Shown: one piece after another, positions 32,121-42,505 of the stretch | How positions within the stretch are numbered: position 1 is the first letter of the stretch | Layout of the letters: each line of letters starts with the position of its first letter | Source: Enterococcus dongliensis | GTDB taxonomy: Bacteria > Bacillota > Bacilli > Lactobacillales > Enterococcaceae | Assembly (NCBI RefSeq): GCF_005405225.1 | Contig: NZ_BJDQ01000013.1 | Span: 1 to 58,786 of the forward strand | Length of the DNA: 58,786 nucleotides | Direction of reading: 5' to 3' | Notes under the pieces: model-generated | Told to the model about the DNA's origin: nothing | The model's database searches: none | What the model saw: only the letters and a program-made list of their open reading frames with translations | Translations under genes and position numbers: made by a program

Positions 32121-34568
32121 TTAATCTTCAACCAATTTTTGGATGTTTTGAACAGAGAAAAGTTCACCATCTTGTTTTTCATTGATGACAAATGTGCCAT
32201 TTGTCATCCGATCACTAATCGCAATCTCGGCAATCTCGATTTCTGTTTCAATCCCTTTTTTCGTTGTCAAGGCAAGGGTTCCTTCTGTCTCGGTTGTCAT
32301 ATACGCTAGGCGATGTGGATTTTTTTTCAATTCACGGAAAATCATCAATCCACGTTTTGCTCTGCCAAGTTGCGGCAACTCTTGCGCTAACATTCGTTTA
32401 GCTGCTCCTCGTTGACTGAGTAATAAAATTGGCGAATCCCCTTCAGAAGGAACCAACGCACCAGCTACTACATAATCGTCTTCTTTCAAATTGATGGCTT
32501 TAACACCCGCTGCTTTTGCACCGACCACTGGGACTTCTTCTAAAGGATAACGCAATCCAAATGCACGATGTGAAGCAATGAGCACGTCCATATTGTGTGT
32601 TTCATTAGTTAAAAAGACTGATACGATTTGATCAGTATCATTTTTTAATTTCATCGCTGTTGTCGGACGACTGCGATAAGTCCGCCATGGTGAAAATTCG
32701 GTCATCCGTGTTTGTTTAATCATGCCTTCTTTACTCATAAAAATAAAGAGTTTGTTGGCATCGATCTCCTTGTAAGGAAATGCTGCAATGATCTCTTCTG
32801 TCACAGACAGATTGGTGATGGTTTGTGAGATATGTTCTCCGACATCTTTCCATTTTAATTCAGTAATCTCATGGACCGGGCGATAAATCATATTTCCATG
32901 ATTGGTTAATATCAATAAATGATCCAACGTATTTAATTTATCGATGAAGATGATCGTATCGCCGTCTTTCATCCCATGTTCTTCTAAACGTGAAGCATTG
33001 TACGAACGTAAACTACTGCGTTTGAGATACCCTTCTTTTGTCAAAGTCACAATGACATCTTCTTGAGCGATCAATACTTCTGTTTCAATCTTGATTTCGC
33101 TAATCTCATCTTCAATTGGTGTCAAACGGTCATTTCCGTAATTCTTTTTGATTTGACGCCATTCATGTTTCATTACTTTATGCAGCTCTTTTTCACTGTT
33201 TAAGATCAAATGCAATTCATCGATCTGAGCAGCTAGTTCAGCAGCTTCTTTTTCCAATTGAGTAATATCTGTATTAGTCAAACGATAGAGTTGTAAAGTT
33301 ACGATGGCTTCTGCTTGTTCTTCACTAAATGCAAAGCGTGCAACTAGGTTATTTTTGGCATCTTTTTTATCTTTACTGTTGCGGATTTCTGTGATTACTT
33401 CATCCAAGATAGATAGAGCTTTCATCAGACCTTCAACAATATGCTGACGTTTTTTTGCTTTGGCAAGTTCATATTGACTGCGTTTAGTGATTACAGATTT
33501 ACGGTGTTCAATATAGCTGCTTAAAATATGTTTCAATCCCACTTGTTGAGGAGTCATATTATCAATAGCTACCATATTGAAGTTATAATTGATTTGAAGA
33601 TCGGTATTCTTAAATAAATAATTTAAGATTCCTTCAGCATTAGCATCTTTTTTCAGTTCCACTACTACTTGTAACCCCGTCCGGTCAGATTCATCACGAA
33701 CTTCAGCAATACCGTCGATTTTTTTATTCAAACGGATCTCATCCATTTTTTTAACTAAGACAGCTTTGTTTACTTCATAGGGGATCTCATGAATGACAAT
33801 CTGTTGTTTCCCACCTTTTAGCGGCTCGATTGAAGTTTTCGAACGAAGGATGACTTTGCCTTTTCCTGTTTCGTAAGCTTTTTTTATTTCGGCTTTTCCT
33901 TGTAAGATTCCGCCAGTCGGAAAATCTGGTCCAGGGATGTATTCCATGATTTTTTCTAATGATGCATTAGGATGGTCCACTAAATAAATAGCTCCATCAA
34001 TCACTTCAGATAAATTATGAGTAGGAATCTCTGTTGCATAGCCTGCTGAGATTCCTGTTGAACCGTTGACTAATAAGTTCGGATACGCTGCTGGTAATAC
34101 AGTCGGTTCTTTTTCGGTATCGTCGAAATTCCACACAAAATCGACCGTTTCTTTTTCAATATCTCTTAGCATCTCTCCGCTTAATTGCGACAGACGTGCT
34201 TCAGTATAACGCATCGCAGCTGGTGGATCCCCATCCATCGACCCGTTATTTCCGTGCATTTCAATCAAAACTTGGCGCAATTTCCAATCTTGACTCATTC
34301 GCACCATCGCTTCATAAATCGAACTGTCGCCATGAGGATGATAATTCCCCATGATGTTTCCGACCGATTTTGCAGACTTTCGGAAACCTTTATCGTAAGT
34401 GTTCCCATCTTTATTCATTGCAAATAAAATGCGTCGTTGAACTGGTTTCAACCCATCACGAATATCTGGCAATGCCCGCTCTTGGATAATATATTTTGAA
34501 TAGCGGCCAAAACGGTCACCCATAACTTCTTCCAATGTTAATTCTTGAATTGAATGTTTTCCATCCAT
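32121..34568 (-). CDS. parC: DNA topoisomerase IV subunit A
   Basis: The 815-residue protein begins with the breakage-reunion domain; DIRDGLKPVQRRILFAM and AAMRYTEARLS, with the catalytic Tyr, are clear. The quinolone-determining stretch reads HPHGDSSIYEAMVR with Ser82 and Glu86 (E. coli positions 80 and 84) unmutated. The C-terminal beta-pinwheel follows. With ParE it unlinks daughter chromosomes. It starts 14 bases after parE. Confidence 0.97.
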   Translation of the reverse strand: MDGKHSIQELTLEEVMGDRFGRYSKYIIQERALPDIRDGLKPVQRRILFAMNKDGNTYDKGFRKSAKSVGNIMGNYHPHGDSSIYEAMVRMSQDWKLRQVLIEMHGNNGSMDGDPPAAMRYTEARLSQLSGEMLRDIEKETVDFVWNFDDTEKEPTVLPAAYPNLLVNGSTGISAGYATEIPTHNLSEVIDGAIYLVDHPNASLEKIMEYIPGPDFPTGGILQGKAEIKKAYETGKGKVILRSKTSIEPLKGGKQQIVIHEIPYEVNKAVLVKKMDEIRLNKKIDGIAEVRDESDRTGLQVVVELKKDANAEGILNYLFKNTDLQINYNFNMVAIDNMTPQQVGLKHILSSYIEHRKSVITKRSQYELAKAKKRQHIVEGLMKALSILDEVITEIRNSKDKKDAKNNLVARFAFSEEQAEAIVTLQLYRLTNTDITQLEKEAAELAAQIDELHLILNSEKELHKVMKHEWRQIKKNYGNDRLTPIEDEISEIKIETEVLIAQEDVIVTLTKEGYLKRSSLRSYNASRLEEHGMKDGDTIIFIDKLNTLDHLLILTNHGNMIYRPVHEITELKWKDVGEHISQTITNLSVTEEIIAAFPYKEIDANKLFIFMSKEGMIKQTRMTEFSPWRTYRSRPTTAMKLKNDTDQIVSVFLTNETHNMDVLIASHRAFGLRYPLEEVPVVGAKAAGVKAINLKEDDYVVAGALVPSEGDSPILLLSQRGAAKRMLAQELPQLGRAKRGLMIFRELKKNPHRLAYMTTETEGTLALTTKKGIETEIEIAEIAISDRMTNGTFVINEKQDGELFSVQNIQKLVED

Positions 34569-34582
34569 TTTTTGACCACCTC

Positions 34583-36628
34583 CTACTCATCAAACAGACC
34601 GATTGATTTTACATCGTCAGTCGTTTCTTTCATTTCTTTCATTTCATTTTGATTTGTTGTTGAAGCAGTTGGTACTTCTTCTTTATTGTCTAATAAACTG
34701 CCCTCTTCTTCTAACGTGAATTGGACATGGTTTTCAATCCATTTTCGTCTTGGTTCCACTTTATCACCCATCAAAGTTGTCACACGTCGTTCTGCTTGAG
34801 CCGCATCATCGATTCTTACACGGACAAGTGTCCGATACTCAGGATCCATCGTTGTTTCCCATAATTGTTCTGCATTCATTTCGCCAAGACCTTTATAACG
34901 TTGCAACATATATCCTTTACCAACTTTGTCGATCACAGCTTGTAATTCATCATCTGTCCATGCATACTCGACAACTTGTTTGCGTCCTGTTCCTTTTGAG
35001 ACTTTGTATAATGGCGGCAATGCGATATAGACTTTGCCTGCTTCGATCAAGGGTTTCATATAACGATAGAAAAAAGTCAATAACAAGACTTGAATGTGAG
35101 CACCATCGGTATCGGCATCGGTCATGATGATCACTTTGTCATAATTACAATCTTCAATAGAAAATTCCGGTCCCACACCGGCGCCAATAGTGTAGATCAT
35201 TGTATTGATTTCTTCATTTTTTAAAATATCTTGCATTTTTGCTTTTTCCGTATTGATGACTTTTCCTCGCAATGGCAAAATTGCTTGGAATTTTCGATCT
35301 CGGCCTTGTTTAGCTGAACCGCCGGCTGAATCACCTTCGACTAAAAATAATTCATTTTTTGCCGCATTACGGGACTGAGCAGGGGTTAACTTTCCTGAAA
35401 GTAACGATTCGCCTTTTTTACGTTTCTTTCCATTGCGGCTTTCTTCACGAGCTTTACGCGCAGCTTCACGAGCTTCACGGGCTTTGATTGCTTTACGAAT
35501 CAACATTTGGCTATTTTCACTATTTTCTTGTAAGTAAAAGCCCATTTGTTCGCCGATCACTGCATCTACTGCTCCGCGTGCTGCCGGAGTCCCTAATTTT
35601 TCTTTTGTTTGTCCTTCAAATTGCAAAAGGTCCTCTGGGATTCGAACTGATAAAACCGCAGAAAGACCTTCTCGAAAATCAGAGCCTTCTAAATTTTTAT
35701 CTTTTTCTTTCAATAACCCTAGTTTGCGCGCGTACTCATTGAAGGCTTTGGTCATGGACGTCTTCATCCCTGATTCATGGGTCCCGCCATCTTTTGTACG
35801 AACATTATTGACAAATGATAACAAGTTTTCTGAATAACCATCGTTGTATTGATAAGAAAATTCTACTTCGATTCCTTCACGTTCCCCGGAAAAATAAACA
35901 ACCGGTGTCAATGTATCCTTGTCTTCATTTAAATATTCGACAAATTCCTTGATTCCTTCTTCAAAATGGAATACTTCTGTAACTTTTTCTTCGCCACGCA
36001 GATCCGTTAACGTAATCTTTACACCACGTAATAAAAATGCCGATTCTCGTAACCGTTCAGATAATGTCTCGTAAGAAAAATTCAAAACTGAAAAAATTTC
36101 TTTATCAGGTAAAAAATGGACCGTGGTACCATTTGGTTTTTTGGTCTTGCCAATTTTTTTCAACGTTCCTTGGGGCTTACCGCCGTCTTTAAATTCTTCG
36201 CGGTATTCTACACCTTCTCGAACAATCGTTACTGTCAGCCATTTTGATAAGGCATTTACTACACTGGCACCTACTCCGTGTAAGCCGCCAGAAGTTTTAT
36301 AACCTCCTTGGCCAAATTTTCCGCCAGCATGTAAGATCGTAAAGATTACTTCAACAGTCGGAATTCCTGAAGCATGCATCCCAACGGGCATCCCACGTCC
36401 TTTGTCGCTTACTTCTACACTATTGTCATGATGAAGGGTAACTTCAATCTCATTTCCATAGCCTGACAATGCTTCATCTACTGCATTATCAACAATTTCA
36501 TAAACCAAATGATGCAGGCCTCGACTGTCTGTCGAACCGATATACATCCCCGGGCGTTTTCTAACCGCTTCTAATCCTTCTAACACTTGGATCGAAGCGT
36601 CATTGTATTCGTTGTTTATCTTAGCCAA
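34583..36628 (-). CDS. parE: DNA topoisomerase IV subunit B
   Basis: The 681-residue ATPase subunit has the GHKL motifs (EIVDNAVDEALSGYG; DKGRGMPVGMH; GGLHGVGASVVNALS) and the TOPRIM region with LVEGDSAGGSAKQGRDRKFQ and MTDADTDGAHI. A C-terminal acidic tail rich in Glu, Met and Thr (about 35 residues) extends beyond the usual core. It forms an operon with parC. GGAGCTGTAGGA-like sequence lies before the ATG. Confidence 0.97.
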   Translation of the reverse strand: MAKINNEYNDASIQVLEGLEAVRKRPGMYIGSTDSRGLHHLVYEIVDNAVDEALSGYGNEIEVTLHHDNSVEVSDKGRGMPVGMHASGIPTVEVIFTILHAGGKFGQGGYKTSGGLHGVGASVVNALSKWLTVTIVREGVEYREEFKDGGKPQGTLKKIGKTKKPNGTTVHFLPDKEIFSVLNFSYETLSERLRESAFLLRGVKITLTDLRGEEKVTEVFHFEEGIKEFVEYLNEDKDTLTPVVYFSGEREGIEVEFSYQYNDGYSENLLSFVNNVRTKDGGTHESGMKTSMTKAFNEYARKLGLLKEKDKNLEGSDFREGLSAVLSVRIPEDLLQFEGQTKEKLGTPAARGAVDAVIGEQMGFYLQENSENSQMLIRKAIKAREAREAARKAREESRNGKKRKKGESLLSGKLTPAQSRNAAKNELFLVEGDSAGGSAKQGRDRKFQAILPLRGKVINTEKAKMQDILKNEEINTMIYTIGAGVGPEFSIEDCNYDKVIIMTDADTDGAHIQVLLLTFFYRYMKPLIEAGKVYIALPPLYKVSKGTGRKQVVEYAWTDDELQAVIDKVGKGYMLQRYKGLGEMNAEQLWETTMDPEYRTLVRVRIDDAAQAERRVTTLMGDKVEPRRKWIENHVQFTLEEEGSLLDNKEEVPTASTTNQNEMKEMKETTDDVKSIGLFDE

Positions 36629-36739
36629 TCCTACAGCTCCTTACTTCTAATAACGTAATCATTTATCTTAGTGAAAAATGATTGTGTTGTTTGTACCTTT
36701 ACTAACGTACATCATTTGTATGATACGCTAAAAAAGTCC

Positions 36740-36771
36740 AAAAAAAAAGCCTCTCCTGTTTCTGAAAAGGC
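36740..36771 (-). terminator. Terminator after the CoA-binding protein gene
   Basis: GCCTCTC (36749-36755) pairs with GAAAAGGC (36764-36771) with slight irregularity; on the minus strand nine T follow. Confidence 0.7.
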
Positions 36772-36808
36772 ATTTTAAGCTTTTTTTTTAAGAAAAGCAA
36801 CTCAAGAA

Positions 36809-37231
36809 TTATGCTCTTTTGTTTAATTCAATCTTTACGCAGCGATCCATGACAATATCATTACGACCATGCTCTTGTAAGATTTCTGCTGCTTTTTCGC
36901 TGCTTAACCCAAGTTGGGCCCAAAAAACTTTAGCATCTGTTTTTAAAAATTCTTCGGCTATTTCTGGTAAAAACTCACTGCGTCTAAAGATATCCACGAT
37001 ATCGATCGTCTCTGGTACAGCAGCTAGATTTTCTACAACTGGGATGTCATTGATTGTTTGACCAGCTAACTTGGGATTTACACCGTATAATTTATAGCCG
37101 TGAGCTTTTAGAACAGCTGCAATTTTATAGCTCGTTTTATCGGGATTCGCACTAAGACCCACTACTGCGATGACTTTTGCTTCATCCAAGTATTGAAAAA
37201 TTTTTTCCTGACTAGGATTTTGAAAACTCAT
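36809..37231 (-). CDS. CoA-binding (YccU-like) protein
   Basis: The ATG at 37231 has GGAGGTATTCAA upstream, giving 140 residues. The protein is a single Rossmann-type CoA-binding domain: IAVVGLSANPDKTSYKIAAV (residues 24-43), YGVNPKLAGQTINDIPVVEN, and VFWAQLGLSSEKAAEILQEH. Members bind CoA or similar nucleotides and may sense cofactor status; the exact role is unknown. It is monocistronic, divergent from plsY. Confidence 0.9.
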   Translation of the reverse strand: MSFQNPSQEKIFQYLDEAKVIAVVGLSANPDKTSYKIAAVLKAHGYKLYGVNPKLAGQTINDIPVVENLAAVPETIDIVDIFRRSEFLPEIAEEFLKTDAKVFWAQLGLSSEKAAEILQEHGRNDIVMDRCVKIELNKRA

Positions 37232-37350
37232 TTGAATACCTCCGCTCACTTTGATTATTTACGATAACCAGTATATCATGGGATTAGAATTTGTTCACTC
37301 ATTTGAAATCTGCTAAAATGACCTTACTACTCGAAGAAATGAGGACACAT

Positions 37351-37980
37351 ATGAAAACCGCCATACTTTTAGTCTTAGCTTATCTTTTAGGCTCTATCCC
37401 TTCTGGAATTTGGATTGGGAAACTTTTTTTCAAAAAAGACATACGTGAATTTGGCAGCGGAAATTCTGGTACTACCAATACGTTTCGTGTATTAGGAAAA
37501 GCAGCCGGACTTATTGTTTTTGCCATGGATTTATTAAAAGGTACACTAGCAACTTGTTTGCCTATAATCTTTCATTTAGATATCAATCCATTATGGTTTG
37601 GTTTAGTAGCAGTCATTGGTCACACATTACCTATTTTTGCTGGCTTCAAAGGCGGCAAGGCTGTCGCTACTAGTGCTGGAATGTTGTTAGGCTTTGCTCC
37701 TTTATTTTTTTGTTATTCAGTGGTTTTCTTCCTGATTATTTTGTACATCACCAGTATGGTCAGTGCAGCTAGTATCACTTCAGCTATTTTTGTTACTCTA
37801 TCTTCAATTTTTCTGCCTTACATTTGGCCAACAATCTTGCCTACCCAAAATTGGCTGCTGACATTGGTGTGTTTTCTTTTAACTTGTTACATCACTTATC
37901 GTCATAAAGAAAATATTTTGCGGATTAAAAATGGCACAGAAAATCGGGTTCCTTTTGGTTTGAATAAGAAGGAGAAATAG
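37351..37980 (+). CDS. plsY: Acyl-phosphate:glycerol-3-phosphate acyltransferase
   Basis: The ATG at 37351 follows GAGGACACAT and starts directly with a membrane segment typical of PlsY (AYLLGSIPSGIWIGKLFF). The 209-residue protein has the hallmark FGSGNSGTTNTFRVLG, GHTLPIFAGFKGGKAVATS and about five to seven hydrophobic helices. It makes lysophosphatidic acid from acyl-phosphate in the membrane, the first step of phospholipid synthesis. Its stop codon abuts the Nudix gene start. Confidence 0.96.
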   Translation: MKTAILLVLAYLLGSIPSGIWIGKLFFKKDIREFGSGNSGTTNTFRVLGKAAGLIVFAMDLLKGTLATCLPIIFHLDINPLWFGLVAVIGHTLPIFAGFKGGKAVATSAGMLLGFAPLFFCYSVVFFLIILYITSMVSAASITSAIFVTLSSIFLPYIWPTILPTQNWLLTLVCFLLTCYITYRHKENILRIKNGTENRVPFGLNKKEK

Positions 37981-38595
37981 ATGGACGAACAACTATTGGA
38001 TTGGGCAATCGAACTTCAAGCAATTGCTCAAGCTGGGCTGACTTACACAAAAGATCCATTCGATCAAGAACGTTTTGAGCGAATCCGAACAATCGCAACA
38101 GAACTACTTGCATTACAATCACCCCTTCCTGTATTAAAAGTAAAAGAACTTTTTGCCAAAGAAACAGGCTATCCAACACCAAAATTAGATACACGGGCAG
38201 CGGTATTCAATGAAGGTAAGATCCTACTTGTCCAGGAAAAAAATGAACTTTGGTCATTACCAGGCGGTTGGGTCGATTTTGATCAATCAATCAAAGAAAA
38301 TACGGTGAAAGAAACACTAGAAGAAACCGGGTTACAGGTAAAACCTATAAAAATGATTGCTATTCACGAACGTAACAAACATAATCATCCTCGTTATGCC
38401 TATAGTGTTTGTAAAATATTTGTGGAGTGCTGTTTACTCGGTGGAAAGTTTAAAGAAAATATTGAAACGATCCAGATTGCTTGGTTTTCTTTAAAGGATC
38501 TACCACCATTAGCAGAAGCAAAAAATACGAAAGAACAAATCAAACTTTGTTTTGAGGCTCATCAAAACAATGAGTGGCGTGTTCCTTTCGACTAA
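37981..38595 (+). CDS. Nudix hydrolase with N-terminal helical domain
   Basis: The 204-residue protein has the NUDIX_hydrolase_N-type helical extension (residues 1-65) before the Nudix fold. The Nudix box runs GGWVDFDQSIKENTVKETLE then ETG (about residues 94-116); the catalytic ETLEETG portion is intact, while the upstream Glu of the general consensus is Gln, as is usual in this subgroup. It probably cleaves nucleotide diphosphate derivatives. AAGGAGAAATAG, including the plsY stop, provides the ribosome site, so translation is coupled. Confidence 0.92.
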   Translation: MDEQLLDWAIELQAIAQAGLTYTKDPFDQERFERIRTIATELLALQSPLPVLKVKELFAKETGYPTPKLDTRAAVFNEGKILLVQEKNELWSLPGGWVDFDQSIKENTVKETLEETGLQVKPIKMIAIHERNKHNHPRYAYSVCKIFVECCLLGGKFKENIETIQIAWFSLKDLPPLAEAKNTKEQIKLCFEAHQNNEWRVPFD

Positions 38596-38616
38596 AAAAT
38601 CTTCTAATCAATGAAT

Positions 38617-38650
38617 AAACAGGCTGCGCCGAATTTAGCGCAGCCTGTTT
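38617..38650. terminator. Bidirectional terminator between convergent genes
   Basis: AAACAGGCTGCGC and GCGCAGCCTGTTT form a perfect 13-bp stem around an eight-base loop. It serves the plsY-nudix operon and probably the converging epimerase gene. Confidence 0.9.
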
Positions 38651-38689
38651 ATTCTCTATAATTCTCATTGGATTAGCCAACTGTTGTTA

Positions 38690-39559
38690 TCAACTGACGG
38701 TAATCGAAAATTCTGTTTTAAACTGTTCGTTTGCTGCCAATCGATTCATGCCTTCTTTATCTTCTAGACGCCCAGTACTATCGATGGTATCTGCAAATCC
38801 CCACCATGGTTCGATGCAAACAAATGGTGCTTCAGCAGGATAAGGTGACCATAGACCGACATAAGGAACATTGTTGTAAGCCACTCTTACACGATGAGAG
38901 GATTCTTCGCTGCCTAATGTATAAGCATTTAATCCTCGTGTTTCATAAATCAATGCATCTTCTTTGAACAAATCTCGGCTTAATTGAATGTTTGTATTTG
39001 TTTGACCAATCGTTTTTTGATCTAAATTTGTGAATGGCCCTTCTAAAGGAATTTTCACCCGTGATTTTTGAGGAGAAAAAGCAATAAAATAATCCTCAAA
39101 TTTCAATTCTTCTGTCAATGGAATATTAAAAGCTGGATGTCCACCCAAAGCAAAAATCATTTCTTCAGTCCCGGTATTTTCTACATTAAAACGAATCCGA
39201 ACACCTTCACCCCAAATTTCATAACTAACAGTGAGCGCGAAATCAAATGGGTAAACTGCCTTAGTTTCTTCATCGCTTTCAAGTAAAAAAGTGACTTTAT
39301 CTTTTGTTTGTTCGACTACTGAAAATAGTTTGTCCCGTGCAAATCCATGTTGACCCATAGAATACGTTTTTCCTTGATACGTATATTGATCGTCTTTCAA
39401 ACGTCCTACAAATGGAAAAAGCAACGGTGCATGGCGTCCCCAATATTTTGGATCTGCTTGCCAGATATATTCAATCTCATTGGCACGCAAGCTGGCGAGT
39501 TCTGCGCCTTGTTCATTGATTGTTGCTTCCAAAAAATCATTACTGATTGTCACTGACAT
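38690..39559 (-). CDS. Aldose 1-epimerase family protein (LacX/YihR-like)
   Basis: With the ATG at 39559 (GAGGAGTG upstream) the protein has 289 residues. The all-beta mutarotase fold is shown by HAPLLFPFVGRLKDDQYTYQ, the catalytic His in YSMGQHGFARDKLF, ALGGHPAFNIPL, and WSPYPAEAPFVCIEPWWGFA with the catalytic Glu. It likely interconverts anomers of a hexose or hexose phosphate. It stands alone. Confidence 0.9.
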   Translation of the reverse strand: MSVTISNDFLEATINEQGAELASLRANEIEYIWQADPKYWGRHAPLLFPFVGRLKDDQYTYQGKTYSMGQHGFARDKLFSVVEQTKDKVTFLLESDEETKAVYPFDFALTVSYEIWGEGVRIRFNVENTGTEEMIFALGGHPAFNIPLTEELKFEDYFIAFSPQKSRVKIPLEGPFTNLDQKTIGQTNTNIQLSRDLFKEDALIYETRGLNAYTLGSEESSHRVRVAYNNVPYVGLWSPYPAEAPFVCIEPWWGFADTIDSTGRLEDKEGMNRLAANEQFKTEFSITVS

Positions 39560-39656
39560 AAGTCTTTCACTCCTCATTTCTATCTCGCTTTTCATTGTAC
39601 AGTCTGAACTTTATGAACAGTTCTTTTTATTGAACCAAAAAAACGAGTATTTTTTT

Positions 39657-40445
39657 CTATTTGTGACGGACTAATTCTTCTTTGAATAATGGATTCAAAA
39701 CTTTCAAATAAGTCCCTTTCATTCCAAGAGAACGAGATTCGATGATACCAGCAGACTCTAATTTTCGTAGAGCATTCACAATCACAGAACGTGTGATACC
39801 GATTTTATCCGCAATATTTGAGGCCGTCAATCGACCTTCATCCCCTTCTAGTGCTTCAAAAATCGCTTTGACAGCTTTTAATTCACTGTATGAAAGAGTA
39901 GATATCGCCATTTGTACAGCCGTTTGACTGCGGATTTTTTCTCCTACATGTAAAAATTGTTGGTATAAAATTTCCATACCGATAACAGTCGCCCCGTATT
40001 CGGCTAAAACAAGGTCATCATCAGTAAATATCTCTTCTGTTCGAGCTAGCACGATCGTCCCTAAACGTTCTCCAGAGCCAAAAATCGGAATAACAGTCGT
40101 TAATCCATGAGGATAAAGTTCTGCTCGTTCAGTCGGAAAAGCAGTCAGTTCATTTTCTACCGGAATATTCGCCTCTGTTCGCATGACTTCTTTCATTCCT
40201 GAGACATAACTATCCGGAAACTGCCGATCAACTAAAAAAGAACGAACTCGATCAGTATTAATATCGATCTTTTCATTTAGTCCCAACAATTTTCCCTCAG
40301 CCCCGATAATATAAGTCAGTGTGCCTAAAATATCTCCTAAGATCCGCGCCATATTATTATAAGGTAACTCTGCTGCCGGTTCAAAGGCATTTTTTTGTTG
40401 CATTAATTTATTTATCTGACGTGTTTTTTCTAATAATGTTTCCAC
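39657..40445 (-). CDS. codY: Global regulator CodY
   Basis: The 262-residue protein has an N-terminal GAF domain (starting LLEKTRQINKLMQQKNAF) that senses branched-chain amino acids, and a C-terminal winged helix-turn-helix with LTASNIADKIGITRSVIVNA (about residues 201-220). It represses nutrient-acquisition genes when amino acids are plentiful. It is the last gene of the xerC-hslV-hslU-codY operon, as in many Firmicutes. GGGGAGGAGAAA lies before the start. Confidence 0.98.
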   Translation of the reverse strand: METLLEKTRQINKLMQQKNAFEPAAELPYNNMARILGDILGTLTYIIGAEGKLLGLNEKIDINTDRVRSFLVDRQFPDSYVSGMKEVMRTEANIPVENELTAFPTERAELYPHGLTTVIPIFGSGERLGTIVLARTEEIFTDDDLVLAEYGATVIGMEILYQQFLHVGEKIRSQTAVQMAISTLSYSELKAVKAIFEALEGDEGRLTASNIADKIGITRSVIVNALRKLESAGIIESRSLGMKGTYLKVLNPLFKEELVRHK

Positions 40446-40463
40446 TTTTTCTCCTCCCCAGTT

Positions 40464-41855
40464 TTAAAGAATAAAGCGACTCAAATCTTTATTTTGAGCG
40501 ATTGATGCTAGTTTTTCATCCACATATGCCTCTGTAATCTTGATTTCACCCATTTGCATATCTGGTGCTTCGAATAAAAGATCTTCCAACAATTTTTCTA
40601 AAATCGTGTGCAAACGGCGGGCACCGATATTGTCTGTTTCTCGATTCACATCAAATGCGATCTGTGCAATTCGTTCGATAGCTTCTTGTGTAAAAATGAT
40701 CTCAACATTCTCTGTTCCTACCAAAGCAACGTATTGTTTGATCAATGAATTGTTTGGCTCGCTCAAAATTTTCACAAAGTCTTCGGCTGAAAGATCATTC
40801 AATTCAACACGAATTGGAAAACGTCCTTGCAATTCTGGAATCAAGTCACTTGGTTTAGACAAACTAAATGCACCGCTGGCAATAAACAAAATATGATCTG
40901 TTTGGATTGCTCCATACTTTGTATTCACTTGAGAGCCTTCAACGATCGGCAGGATATCTCTTTGAACACCTTCACGAGATACTTCTCCTGAATTTTGTTG
41001 TGATTTAGAAGTAATCTTATCGATCTCGTCGATAAAGATAATCCCTGAACTTTCTGCTAAATTAATCGCTGCAGTAGAGATATCTCCTTCATTGACTAAC
41101 TTTGCTTGCTCTTCTTTTACTAATAACTCTTGTGCCTTTTTAACAGTTACGGTGCGCTGAATCTTCTTTTCCGGTGTCAAAGCGCCCAATGTATCTGACA
41201 AGTCAATACCCATTTGTTCTAAGCCGTTGTTCATTGGCATCGCTTTTTTTGGCTCAGTTATTTCAATCGTCACTTCTCGTTGGTCCAATAACCCTTTTTC
41301 TAATTGTTCAAGAATAGTTTGACGATTTACTTTAATCGCTTCTGTGACTTCTTCTTTTGGTTCGTTTTGTGCTTGGTTAAAGATATTCATCATTTGTTCA
41401 TAAGGATTGTTGCTTTGTTTTTGTTCTTTTTTAATCCCAGGAACTAAAATTTTCACTAAACGTTTATTGGCACGTTTCAATGCTTGTGAATACACTTTTG
41501 AATATTGTTCTTTTTCCACGATTGTGATAGCATTCTCAACTAAATCACGAACCATGGACTCAACGTCACGACCAACATAACCCACTTCTGTGAATTTTGT
41601 TGCTTCAACTTTCACAAAAGGTGCTTTGACTATTCGTGCCAAGCGCCGAGCGATTTCAGTCTTACCAACACCAGTAGGGCCAATCATTAAAATATTTTTA
41701 GGCGTGACTTCTTGTTGCATGGTTTCTTCTAATTGCATTCGACGATAACGATTACGTAACGCAATCGCCACAGAACGTTTTGCATCGTTTTGTCCAATAA
41801 TATATTGATCCAATTCACTTACAATTTCTTTTGGTGTTTTGTTAACTTCCGTCAT
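40464..41855 (-). CDS. hslU: ATP-dependent protease ATPase subunit HslU
   Basis: The 463-residue AAA+ protein has Walker A GPTGVGKT at 59-66, Walker [11 protein letters not shown], and C-terminal [20 protein letters not shown] plus a final RFIL that activates HslV. An inserted I-domain spans roughly residues 110-230. It unfolds substrates for the HslV peptidase encoded just upstream. Confidence 0.98.
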   Translation of the reverse strand: MTEVNKTPKEIVSELDQYIIGQNDAKRSVAIALRNRYRRMQLEETMQQEVTPKNILMIGPTGVGKTEIARRLARIVKAPFVKVEATKFTEVGYVGRDVESMVRDLVENAITIVEKEQYSKVYSQALKRANKRLVKILVPGIKKEQKQSNNPYEQMMNIFNQAQNEPKEEVTEAIKVNRQTILEQLEKGLLDQREVTIEITEPKKAMPMNNGLEQMGIDLSDTLGALTPEKKIQRTVTVKKAQELLVKEEQAKLVNEGDISTAAINLAESSGIIFIDEIDKITSKSQQNSGEVSREGVQRDILPIVEGSQVNTKYGAIQTDHILFIASGAFSLSKPSDLIPELQGRFPIRVELNDLSAEDFVKILSEPNNSLIKQYVALVGTENVEIIFTQEAIERIAQIAFDVNRETDNIGARRLHTILEKLLEDLLFEAPDMQMGEIKITEAYVDEKLASIAQNKDLSRFIL

Positions 41856-41902
41856 TTCGATTCTCCTTATGTTTAGTATTCTGCTCTTCTTTATCAGTCG
41901 AT

Positions 41903-42448
41903 TTACATTTCTTCTACGATAATATTATGGTTAGTAAAAACACAGATGTCTGCAGCGATATTCAATGCGCTCTCAGCAATTTCTTTTGCATTCATGTCAG
42001 AGTTGTGTTTCTTCATTGCTCGAGCAGCAGCTAAAGCATAATTTCCACCTGAACCGATTGCTAAAATTCCATCATCTGGTGCAATGACCTCGCCGTTACC
42101 AGAAACAAGCAGCATCTCTTTGTCATTCATGACAATCAATAACGCCTCTAGATTTTTCATCGCTTGTTGTGTCCGCCATTCTTGGGCCAGTTCTACAGCC
42201 GCCCGTTGTAAGTTGCCGTTATATTCATTGAGTTTTCCTTCAAATTTTTCTTCTAAAGTAAATGCATCGGCTACGCTGCCAGCAAAGCCTACGACAACTT
42301 TGCCATTATAAATACGGCGGACTTTGCGGGCCGTTCCTTTCATAATCACTTGTTCGCCCATTGTGACTTGGCCGTCACCAGCCATGGCTAATTTCCCATC
42401 TTTTTCGATTGCGCAAATTGTAGTGGAATGAAATTGTGATTCAGACAT
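41903..42448 (-). CDS. hslV: ATP-dependent protease peptidase subunit HslV
   Basis: The 181-residue proteasome-type peptidase has FHSTTICAI near its N-terminus; by family knowledge the propeptide is removed before the catalytic Thr. [20 protein letters not shown] and [16 protein letters not shown] complete the pattern. It is in operon with hslU. AGGAGAGAATA precedes the ATG. Confidence 0.97.
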   Translation of the reverse strand: MSESQFHSTTICAIEKDGKLAMAGDGQVTMGEQVIMKGTARKVRRIYNGKVVVGFAGSVADAFTLEEKFEGKLNEYNGNLQRAAVELAQEWRTQQAMKNLEALLIVMNDKEMLLVSGNGEVIAPDDGILAIGSGGNYALAAARAMKKHNSDMNAKEIAESALNIAADICVFTNHNIIVEEM

Positions 42449-42505
42449 ATTATTCTCTCCTTCTTGATTAGTCAGTGGACACCACTAAAACTAAATAATT
42501 ATAAT

